Positions 1 to 5,346 of a DNA stretch of 5,346 nucleotides are shown in pieces (position 1 is the first letter of the stretch; each line of letters starts with the position of its first letter). The DNA comes from Desulfuromonadales bacterium C00003107. Lineage in GTDB: Bacteria > Desulfobacterota > Desulfuromonadia > Desulfuromonadales > Syntrophotaleaceae. A program made the position numbers and the translations under genes. The stretch lies in NCBI GenBank assembly GCA_001751225.1, contig MAXT01000284.1, positions 1 to 5,346 of the forward strand, written 5' to 3'. The notes below the pieces were generated by a model. It was given only the letters and a program-made list of their open reading frames with translations, made no database searches and was not told the origin of the DNA.

Positions 1-905
1 CCGATGCTCTGGGCCTGGATCCGAAAAAGATGGCCAAGATGTCTGCGGAAGAGTTGGAACAATATTTTTTCGACCGCCTGCAGGATCAGGATGGTGCCCA
101 TCACAAAGGCCGTAAATGGATCGGTACCGGCGGCATTTCGCCCGTCGGTCATTCCGGCCAGCATCCCAGCGGCATGCGCGTCGGCGGCACTTCCCGGCGT
201 CGTTCGGCGGTGAAAGTGGCCACGGAGCGGCGCTATCGGGAATACGGCCGCGAAGCGCCTCTGCGGCGGGCCGATTTTGGCGAAGCGTTAAAACGCCTGC
301 GTCATCTCAAGCCGGTCGGGACTTGTGACCAGATCAGCATTCCAAAGACGCTGCATTCCACCATGCGCAATGGCGGTGAGATTGATATTATCTTTGAACG
401 GCGCCTGGCCGACCGGCTTAAGGTCATCCTACTCATCGACAACGGTGGTTATTCGATGGATACCTATGTCGAAATGGTGGAGCATCTATTTGAAGGGGCC
501 CGCAGCCATTTTTTCCAGTTGGAGATCCTATATTTTCACAACACCATCTATAAAAGGGTGTGGCGCGATCCCCAGCGCAGCAGCCAACCGGTGTTTCTCG
601 AGCAGTTGCTGGCCGCCGATCCGGAGACGCGCTTGATCGTGGTCGGTGATGCCAGCATGGCTCCGGAAGAGCTACTCACCACCAGCGGCAAACTGCAACT
701 CCGTCAATTGCTGGATCGGCCCAGTATTGAAAACTTCAAGGATCTGGCCAAGGCTTTTCGCCACGCGGTGTGGATCAATCCTCAATCGCGATCCCTGTGG
801 AAATACGGTCAGACCATCGGCCTGCTTGGGGCCATCTTTCCCATGTTTGAGCTGACCTTGGGTGGCTTGGAAAAAGCCGTAGGTCATCTGGCCGCCCGCC
901 ATTAG
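1..905 (+). CDS. VWA domain protein, CoxE-like family (5' partial)
   Basis: The reading frame is open from the left edge (first full codon at base 3, DALGLDPKK...) to TAG at 903-905, giving about 300 visible residues. The ATG at 30 is unlikely to be the true start: it has no ribosome site, and the codons before it read as natural protein. Visible landmarks are a Gly/His-rich stretch (WIGTGG, GHSGQHPSG, RVGG) at about 117-190, a basic RRRSAVKVA segment, and then a von Willebrand A fold beginning VILLIDNGGYSMD (about 423-461). Further on come YFHNTIY, IVVGDASMAPEEL and, near the end, FPMFELTLGGLEKAVGHL. These match the CoxE-like VWA proteins that usually pair with a MoxR-type AAA+ ATPase as a chaperone or metal-cofactor insertion pair. 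The partner would lie upstream, outside the window. The metal site reads D-N-G-G-Y-S rather than DxSxS. The protein is cytoplasmic, with no signal peptide or membrane segment visible. The family call is firm; the client is unknown. Confidence 0.88.
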   Translation, partial: DALGLDPKKMAKMSAEELEQYFFDRLQDQDGAHHKGRKWIGTGGISPVGHSGQHPSGMRVGGTSRRRSAVKVATERRYREYGREAPLRRADFGEALKRLRHLKPVGTCDQISIPKTLHSTMRNGGEIDIIFERRLADRLKVILLIDNGGYSMDTYVEMVEHLFEGARSHFFQLEILYFHNTIYKRVWRDPQRSSQPVFLEQLLAADPETRLIVVGDASMAPEELLTTSGKLQLRQLLDRPSIENFKDLAKAFRHAVWINPQSRSLWKYGQTIGLLGAIFPMFELTLGGLEKAVGHLAARH

Positions 906-986
906 CTCCAGCGAGGCTGTGATCGACACAGGTCCGAGAGCAGAAACCCTCTATTTGCCGGATCTATTTGGAAGGGATACACCGGT

Positions 987-1283
987 TTACAGCTTGATCA
1001 GCGAGTCTTCGCTGCCGAAACCGTTAGGGGTGTAACCATCTGCCTGACAGTCATTTTCCCAGCGTTCTCCGTCCAGCAGATAGCGGAACCGGTAAGATTG
1101 GCTTACGGGCAGGGACAGGGTGAGGCTGAACTCGCCACTTTTCAGAAGTTTCATCGGCTTGGCCTGGGTTTCCCATTTGGTAAATTCACCGCATAACAGA
1201 GCTGTTTCAGCTGCGGTTTCGGCCGGCAGTTTGAAGGTTACCCGGCATTTCTGACCCGTTTTGGAATAGGTTTTTTTCAACAT
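987..1283 (-). CDS. Small stand-alone glycogen-binding (CBM48/isoamylase early-set) domain protein
   Basis: This 98-residue protein starts at ATG (1281-1283), preceded at good spacing by AAAGGAG, and ends at TAA. Almost the whole protein is one immunoglobulin-like early-set fold related to CBM48 and the AMPK beta glycogen-binding domain. A first strand (KCRVTFKLP, 12-20) is followed by the LLCGEFTKWE turn (29-38, the GxFNxW-like signature), GEFSLTLSLP (50-59), YRFRYLLDGERWENDCQADGY (64-84) and NGFGSEDSLI (87-96). W37 and W75 are candidate sugar-stacking residues. No catalytic domain, signal peptide or membrane helix is attached. From the family it should bind alpha-glucan or act as a small scaffold or regulator in glycogen metabolism, but that is inference. 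It converges on the VWA gene with 81 bp between, and lies beyond the terminator of the upstream operon, so it probably has its own promoter. Confidence 0.85.
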   Translation of the reverse strand: MLKKTYSKTGQKCRVTFKLPAETAAETALLCGEFTKWETQAKPMKLLKSGEFSLTLSLPVSQSYRFRYLLDGERWENDCQADGYTPNGFGSEDSLIKL

Positions 1284-1367
1284 AACTTTCTCCTTTTCGC
1301 TGTCGTGGAAAACTCGTATGCGGGAGGTCTCGGCTCCCCGTGCAACGTTTATTGTCCTCGACAGCCA

Positions 1368-1376
1368 ATTCTAGCA
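1368..1376 (-). promoter_or_regulatory. Possible extended -10 promoter for the glycogen-binding protein
   Basis: On the minus strand the interval between the operon terminator and the glycogen-binding gene carries TGCTAGAAT, an extended -10 element. No good -35 hexamer lies 16-18 bases upstream. It would start transcription near 1361, leaving a leader of about 78 bases. A promoter is needed in this interval because a terminator stands just upstream, but the element itself is a weak match. Confidence 0.28.
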
Positions 1377-1441
1377 GGAAATCGAAAAGTTTCTGCTGGT
1401 TCCAAAAAATATCTTCTCGGCGCGGCCTGCCATTTGCGGAC

Positions 1442-1475
1442 AAAGAAAAAGGGCCACCCGGTTCGGGAAGCCCTC
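1442..1475 (-). terminator. Intrinsic terminator ending the ArsR–permease operon
   Basis: Read on the minus strand, AGGGC (1474-1470) pairs with GCCCT (1454-1450). Inside this, CCCG (1467-1464) pairs with CGGG (1460-1457) around a three-base loop, with a two-by-two internal loop between the stems. The stem is followed at once by a T run (TTTTTC, about 1450-1445). It lies 25 bases beyond the stop of the AhpD-like gene and works only in the minus direction, as there is no T run on the other side. It marks the end of the four-gene unit. Confidence 0.88.
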
Positions 1476-1499
1476 AAATAAGCATGCTGCGTTGTGCGA

Positions 1500-1823
1500 T
1501 TATTCCGGGCAGCTGCAGTCCACGTTGCCGGCGGCGATTTCCTTCCAGTCGTTAAGTACGTCATGGGTCCAGCAGTCGTCAGCGCCGGCTGCTTCACGCA
1601 TCACCAGGGCAAAAATATAAGAAAGTTCTTTTACGGTGGCTCCAGCGTCTAAAGCCCCTTTGAAATGCTTGAGTACGCAGGGCTTGGAACGGGCCTTGAT
1701 CGAAACCGCGAAGCAGATGAATTGGTAGGTTTTCTCGTCGATGGTGCGCTTATCCTGATAGAGGTCGTCCATCTGGTCAAGCAGTTGGGTGAATTCGGGA
1801 AAAAACTCCGCAAGCATTCGCAT
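1500..1823 (-). CDS. Carboxymuconolactone decarboxylase/AhpD-like small thiol protein
   Basis: The protein has 107 residues. It starts at ATG (1821-1823) with GGAGGG six bases upstream, which favours this ATG over the in-frame ATG two codons later, and ends at TAA. The all-helical CMD fold is visible: an N-terminal helix (MRMLAEFFPEFTQLLDQM), KTYQFICFAVSIKARS (31-46), PCVLKHFKGALDAGATVKEL (48-67), then YIFALVMREAAGADDCW (69-85). In AhpD-type members the active site is CxxC followed by xxxH. Here the pattern is S46-x-x-C49-x-x-x-H53, so the resolving first cysteine is replaced by serine while C49 and H53 remain. Extra cysteines sit at 37, 84 and in a C-terminal CSC (103-105). It is the last gene of the operon, 52 bp after the thioredoxin-like gene, and the terminator follows it. 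It is likely a cytoplasmic redox or thiol-handling partner, but without CxxC a classical AhpD disulfide cycle is doubtful. Confidence 0.82.
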   Translation of the reverse strand: MRMLAEFFPEFTQLLDQMDDLYQDKRTIDEKTYQFICFAVSIKARSKPCVLKHFKGALDAGATVKELSYIFALVMREAAGADDCWTHDVLNDWKEIAAGNVDCSCPE

Positions 1824-1875
1824 GGTGTACCCTCCTAGGTTTTAAGTCGCCGGACTCATTCCAGAAACAAGCCAA

Positions 1876-2109
1876 TTATGCCAGATATTTTTTCAAGTCT
1901 TCAGGGTCTGGAACCTTGCCGACCAGTTTGACCTCGCCATCAACGGCAAGGGCCGGGGTCATCATGACCCCGAAGGAAGCAATATCCTTAATGTCCGAAA
2001 TCTTCTCCAGCTGATAGTCGAGGCCAAGTTCGTCTGCGGCTTGCTGGGCATTTTCACGTAGTTTCTGACATTTAGCACAGCCGGTACCGAGAATCTGAAT
2101 TTTTATCAT
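1876..2109 (-). CDS. Small thioredoxin-like redox protein (redox-active disulfide protein 2 type)
   Basis: This 77-residue protein starts at ATG (2107-2109) with AAAGGAC upstream and ends at TAA. It is a minimal thioredoxin/glutaredoxin fold. Strand IKIQILG leads to the active site GTGC11AKC14QKL, then a helix, a second strand (YQLEKI), the cis-proline loop MMTP (T51-P52), and ALAVDGEVKLVGKVPDPEDLKKYL. Size and layout match the family long annotated as redox-active disulfide protein 2 (archaeal MTH895-like), often found beside permeases of the type seen next door. It is cytoplasmic, with no signal peptide. As the third gene of the operon, between the permease and the AhpD-like gene, it may donate or accept electrons for them, or deliver a metal(loid) as a thiolate. 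The role is inference; the fold and family are firm. Confidence 0.9.
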   Translation of the reverse strand: MIKIQILGTGCAKCQKLRENAQQAADELGLDYQLEKISDIKDIASFGVMMTPALAVDGEVKLVGKVPDPEDLKKYLA

Positions 2110-2145
2110 CGAACCGTCCTTTCTGTTGTTGAAACTTAAATGGGG

Positions 2146-2173
2146 ATCAACCGGGAACGATGTTTCCGTTGAT
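2146..2173 (-). other. Intercistronic stem-loop after the permease gene
   Basis: A strong imperfect inverted repeat starts four bases after the permease stop codon. The outer arms ATCAAC and GTTGAT (2146-2151 and 2168-2173) pair perfectly. Then GGGAAC (2153-2158) pairs with GTTTCC (2162-2167), with one bulged C and a three-base loop. On the minus strand the stem is followed by CCCCATTTAAG, not a T run, so it is not a standard terminator. It may protect the upstream mRNA end or set the expression ratio of permease to thioredoxin-like protein. Confidence 0.55.
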
Positions 2174-2176
2174 TGT

Positions 2177-3490
2177 TCAGCCCCATATGGCGCCGAAAAT
2201 AAGGCCGCTTATGGTCGCCATGGTCACGACCAGCAAAACGAAGACCGCTGTTTTTTTGCTGCCCATGACACTGCGGATGACCAGCATGTTCGGCAGACTG
2301 AGGGCCGGCCCGGCCAGCAACAGGGCTAAGGCCGGTCCTTTGCCCATGCCGGCGCCAAGGAGCCCTTGGAGAATCGGTACTTCGGTAAGGGTGGCAAAAT
2401 ACATGAAAGCTCCGGCTATCGAGGCAAACAGATTGGCCCTCAGGGAATTGCCACCGACCGAGTCGGCCACCCAGGCTGAAGGGATCAGGCCTTCGGAGCC
2501 GGGGCGTCCGAGCAGTGCTCCGGCGATAATCACCCCGATCAGCAGCAGGGGCAGAATCTGTTTGGCGAAACCCCAGGAGGAGGCGAACCATTCCTGCATC
2601 TCCCCCTGCTCGGTGTTGATCACCAGGGACAGACCGATCACGCCGGCCACAAAGGCGGCCTGTGGGGTCTGGGGCAGCAACAGGGCAAGCAACAAGGCCG
2701 GTAGGCCGGCCAATACAAGCTTCCACCAGCAGACCTGAAACCAGCGCGTAAGGATCAGCGCCAGGGCGATGGCGAAACCGCCGGTTATGGTCCATTTGAG
2801 GGAGTAGATGGCCTGCCAGAGGCCGGTTTCGCTGGTCGGACGGCCCCAATTGGCAAAGACCAGGATGCCGACCATGGAGACAAAATAGAAGACGTTTTGC
2901 CACAGGGGGCGGGTTACTTCTGGTTCCGGCATAATGGCTTGGGCAGCGTTCTTTGCCTGCTCTTCCTTGCGAAAAAACAGGTGCATGCACAGGCCGATGA
3001 CGATGCTGAACAACACGGCGCCAACGGCGCGGGCGATGCCGAGTTCAGGCCCGAGCACTCGGGCGGTGAGTATGATGGCCAGAATGTTGATAGCCGGGCC
3101 TGAGTAGAGAAAGGCGCAGGCCGGGCCGAGCCCGGCGCCCATGCGGTAGATGCCGGCAAACAACGGCAGGATAGTGCAGGAGCAGACCGCCAGCACCGAT
3201 CCCGATACGGCGGCTACACCGTAGGCCAAGGCTTTGTTGGCCTTGGGCCCGAGGTACTTCATGACCGATGCCTGGCTGACGAAGACTCCGACCGCCCCGG
3301 CGATGAAAAAGGCCGGCACCAGACAGAGCAACACGTGCTCGCGGGCATACCACTTGACCAGGTGAAGGGATTCCCAGAGGGCGTTCTGCAGTCGTTCCAG
3401 GCTTCTCAGCCAATCGACTGGCAGGTAGTAGCAGAGGAGAAAACCGCCCGTAACGATGGCCAGGGATTTCCATTCCTTTTTCCAATTCAC
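2177..3490 (-). CDS. ArsP/DUF318-type permease (metal or metalloid/organo-derivative exporter)
   Basis: The protein has 437 residues. It starts at GTG (3488-3490), chosen because AAAGGAG lies eight bases upstream, and ends at TGA. It is an integral inner-membrane protein with roughly ten hydrophobic segments, for example 10-24, 51-72, 86-112, 133-146, 151-173, 198-214, 232-248, 255-272, 278-292, 309-328, 352-366, 384-400 and 413-434. The family signature is present: VCSCTILPLFAGIYRMGAG (102-120) followed by LGPACAFLYSGPAIN (121-135). A related second copy is TEVPILQGLLGAGMGKGPA (369-387) followed by LLLAGPALSLPN (390-401), so the protein is an internal pseudo-repeat. A charged cytoplasmic loop (KEEQAKNA, about 175-182) separates the halves. 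ArsP members export trivalent organoarsenicals; other DUF318 permeases have unknown or metal substrates. The CSC pair suggests a thiophilic substrate. The ArsR gene before it (53 bp) and the thioredoxin-like gene after it support metal(loid) export, but the ion is not determined. Confidence 0.88.
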   Translation of the reverse strand: MNWKKEWKSLAIVTGGFLLCYYLPVDWLRSLERLQNALWESLHLVKWYAREHVLLCLVPAFFIAGAVGVFVSQASVMKYLGPKANKALAYGVAAVSGSVLAVCSCTILPLFAGIYRMGAGLGPACAFLYSGPAINILAIILTARVLGPELGIARAVGAVLFSIVIGLCMHLFFRKEEQAKNAAQAIMPEPEVTRPLWQNVFYFVSMVGILVFANWGRPTSETGLWQAIYSLKWTITGGFAIALALILTRWFQVCWWKLVLAGLPALLLALLLPQTPQAAFVAGVIGLSLVINTEQGEMQEWFASSWGFAKQILPLLLIGVIIAGALLGRPGSEGLIPSAWVADSVGGNSLRANLFASIAGAFMYFATLTEVPILQGLLGAGMGKGPALALLLAGPALSLPNMLVIRSVMGSKKTAVFVLLVVTMATISGLIFGAIWG

Positions 3491-3543
3491 GGCTAGCTCC
3501 TTTCAGCCTCTGGCGACAGGGACGGCGGTATGGGGCGCTGGTC

Positions 3544-3834
3544 TCAGCCCTGGTCCTGCGGGGCCTGAATACACTGCAGAAAATTCAGAATGCAGGGGGT
3601 CCGCAGGCTGTAAAAAACCTGGTTGGCTCGTTTGCAGCTGCTGACGATGCCGGCATTTTTCAGCACGGCCAGATGGCGGGAGACCGTCGACATATCCGCG
3701 TCGATCATGTTGGTCAGTTCGCAGACGCATTTTTCACCGTCGGCCAACTGCTCGACAATGAAGAGCCGGGTTGAGTGGGCCAGAGCCTTGAAAAAATTGG
3801 CAGAAAATTCCCGTTGTTGCACTGAAGCAGGCAA
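3544..3834 (-). CDS. ArsR-family winged-helix metal/metalloid-sensing repressor
   Basis: The protein has 96 residues from a TTG start at 3832-3834 to TGA. The frame stays open to a TTG at 3885 and has an ATG at 3867, but both lie inside the promoter/operator. Only the 3834 TTG has a ribosome site (AAGGAG, seven bases away). With this numbering the protein shows FFKALAHSTRLFIVEQL (14-30), the metal box E34-K-C36-V-C38-E-L, and the recognition helix of the winged helix (MSTVSRHLAVLKNAGIV, 48-64), followed by the wing CKRANQVFYSL (67-77). The CVC pair matches the ELCVCDL box of classical arsenic-sensing ArsR proteins. Further cysteines at 67, 81 and 88 could supply a third ligand. Apo-dimer would bind the inverted repeat just upstream and release on metal(loid) binding, so it would control its own operon. 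As(III), Sb(III), Cd(II) or Zn(II) are all possible. Confidence 0.9.
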   Translation of the reverse strand: MPASVQQREFSANFFKALAHSTRLFIVEQLADGEKCVCELTNMIDADMSTVSRHLAVLKNAGIVSSCKRANQVFYSLRTPCILNFLQCIQAPQDQG

Positions 3835-3841
3835 GAGAGAT

Positions 3842-3847
3842 CTCCTT
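3842..3847 (-). promoter_or_regulatory. Ribosome binding site deciding the TTG start of the ArsR gene
   Basis: AAGGAG on the minus strand lies seven bases before TTG 3834. No comparable site precedes the alternative starts at 3867 (ATG) or 3885 (TTG), so this site fixes the N-terminus of the repressor. Confidence 0.8.
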
Positions 3848-3857
3848 CGTAGAGCAT

Positions 3858-3881
3858 CTATTTGCATATTTAGCCAAATAG
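3858..3881 (-). promoter_or_regulatory. Probable ArsR operator (inverted repeat)
   Basis: Perfect 7-bp inverted arms CTATTTG (3858-3864) and CAAATAG (3875-3881) flank a 10-bp AT-rich centre, giving a 24-bp element. It covers the -10 hexamer and part of the spacer of the operon promoter and ends just before the expected transcription start. A-T-rich dyads over the promoter are what dimeric ArsR repressors bind, so autoregulation by steric block is the simplest reading. Confidence 0.7.
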
Positions 3882-3896
3882 GCAATGGTCTGTCAA
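3867..3896 (-). promoter_or_regulatory. Sigma-70-type promoter of the ArsR–permease operon
   Basis: On the minus strand a perfect -35, TTGACA (3896-3891), is followed after 18 bases by TAAATA (3872-3867) as the -10. AT-rich sequence lies upstream of the -35. The expected start is near 3860, leaving about 25 bases of leader that contain the ribosome site. It is the only strong promoter match I find on the minus strand before this gene set. Confidence 0.75.
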
Positions 3897-4048
3897 TGTG
3901 AAAATTTCAGGGATTGATGAGTCGCATGCTGGTGCTTCGGTGAGCGGATATTGGGGGGCGGGGCACGGTTTCTTCAAAGTGCTACAGAAGAGTTTGCGCG
4001 CCATTGCAGGGAGCCAGAAACGGTGTGAGTGGCCGCCCTTATGGCCGT

Positions 4049-4408
4049 TCAGTTTTTAAAGAACAGATAGGATGCCAGGCCAATTAGAACCAGGGCGAAG
4101 ATCTTTTTGAAATTGGCCGTGGATACATGTTCGAGCAGGCGTGCACCGATCTGCGCGCCGACGATGCCGCCGATGCCCAGCAGAATACCGGTGCGATAGT
4201 CGACATTGGCTAGTTTATTATGGGCCAGCAGGGCCGAAGCGGAGATGACCAGAATGGCCATAAAGGAGGTGCCGACGGCTTTTTGAGCCGAATAACCGAG
4301 AACCAGCAGCAGGGGCACCATCAAAAAACCACCGCCGAGGCCGGAAAAAGAGGCACCGATACCGACGCCGACGCCGGCGAGTAGCATCAGGATTGTCTGG
4401 GATGTCAA
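4049..4408 (-). CDS. Half-size TauE/SafE-family membrane protein
   Basis: The protein has 119 residues, starting at TTG (4406-4408) with a strong AAGGAGG seven bases upstream and ending at TGA. The in-frame ATG at 4387 lacks a site. Four hydrophobic segments cover nearly all of it: about 6-36, 45-62, 73-90 and 102-117. The N-terminal family signature is clear (GVGVGIGASFSGLGGG at 13-28, then VPLLLVLG), as is the loop A-VGTSF. The closing part, GIVGAQIGARLLEHVS followed by FKKIFALVLIGLASYLFF, resembles the end of a repeat. Usual TauE/SafE transporters are about 250 residues with two such repeats, so this is one repeat, presumably acting as a dimer. Both ends look natural, so it is not a truncated pseudogene. 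The family moves sulfite, sulfonates or other organic anions; the substrate here is unknown. It follows the GAPDH gene after 32 bp with no terminator between, so read-through is likely. Confidence 0.85.
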   Translation of the reverse strand: MTSQTILMLLAGVGVGIGASFSGLGGGFLMVPLLLVLGYSAQKAVGTSFMAILVISASALLAHNKLANVDYRTGILLGIGGIVGAQIGARLLEHVSTANFKKIFALVLIGLASYLFFKN

Positions 4409-4415
4409 AAAGACT

Positions 4416-4422
4416 CCTCCTT
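4416..4422 (-). promoter_or_regulatory. Ribosome binding site deciding the TTG start of the TauE/SafE gene
   Basis: AAGGAGG on the minus strand, seven bases before TTG 4408, is a near-perfect Shine-Dalgarno sequence and supports the TTG over the internal ATG at 4387. Confidence 0.75.
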
Positions 4423-4440
4423 GCGTTGGTAGCGGCTGGC

Positions 4441-5346
<906 letters not shown>

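Noticed and set aside
30..32. ATG as the start of the VWA gene
   Set aside because: The frame continues to the left edge as sensible protein and no ribosome site precedes the ATG, so the gene is 5' truncated by the window.
917..931. CTGTG/CACAG hairpin after the VWA gene as a terminator
   Set aside because: Only five base pairs and no T run on either strand, so too weak to call.
951..970. Two direct CTATTTG heptamers, the same heptamer as in the ArsR operator arms
   Set aside because: They are in direct, not inverted, orientation between convergent gene ends, with no promoter; likely chance in a short AT-rich gap.
2136..2990. Long second minus-strand open frame (284 codons) inside the permease gene
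   Set aside because: It overlaps the permease in another frame, reads as Arg/Pro/Gly-rich nonsense with no family motif, and has no ribosome site.
4030..4047. TGGCCG repeated twice just after the TauE/SafE gene as a terminator stem
   Set aside because: It is a direct repeat; only the self-complementary GGCC could pair, giving four base pairs and no T run.
3897..4048. Region between the ArsR promoter and the TauE/SafE stop as a hidden gene, small RNA or terminator
   Set aside because: No open frame with a ribosome site, no convincing hairpin and T run, and no promoter other than the operon's; I see nothing supportable in it.

Overview
The window looks like chromosomal DNA of a Gram-negative, probably anaerobic bacterium. 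The gene families present (a CoxE-like VWA protein, a stand-alone glycogen-binding module, a half-size TauE/SafE protein, and an ArsR–permease–thioredoxin set) fit a deltaproteobacterium of the Desulfuromonadales type. That placement is inferred from remembered family distribution, not from a search. Base composition is moderately GC-rich and even throughout. I see no insertion sequence, CRISPR array, tRNA, rRNA or phage gene.

Layout: the left edge holds the 3' part of one plus-strand gene, a VWA/CoxE-like protein (to 905). Everything else is on the minus strand. A small glycogen-binding-domain protein (987-1283) converges on the VWA gene and has its own leader. Next, in transcription order, is a compact four-gene unit running from about 3896 down to 1442. 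It begins with a promoter (TTGACA, 18-base spacer, TAAATA) overlapped by a 7-bp inverted repeat that is the likely operator. Then come an ArsR-family repressor (TTG start), a ten-or-so-helix ArsP/DUF318-type permease (GTG start), a 77-residue CxxC thioredoxin-like protein, and a carboxymuconolactone decarboxylase/AhpD-like protein. A clear intrinsic terminator closes the unit. Upstream of it lie a half-length TauE/SafE membrane protein (TTG start) and, 32 bp before that, glyceraldehyde-3-phosphate dehydrogenase, whose N-terminus runs off the right edge.

How they may work together: the ArsR protein has the CVC metal/metalloid-box motif, so the unit is probably a metal- or metalloid-responsive export and redox module. 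The repressor would sense the ion, the permease move it or an organo-derivative, and the two small thiol proteins handle thiol/disulfide chemistry. The substrate cannot be read from the sequence. The AhpD-like protein lacks the first cysteine of the usual CxxC pair, which is the most interesting biochemical oddity here. No wholly unknown system is evident. The best candidate for a less described unit is this four-gene operon.
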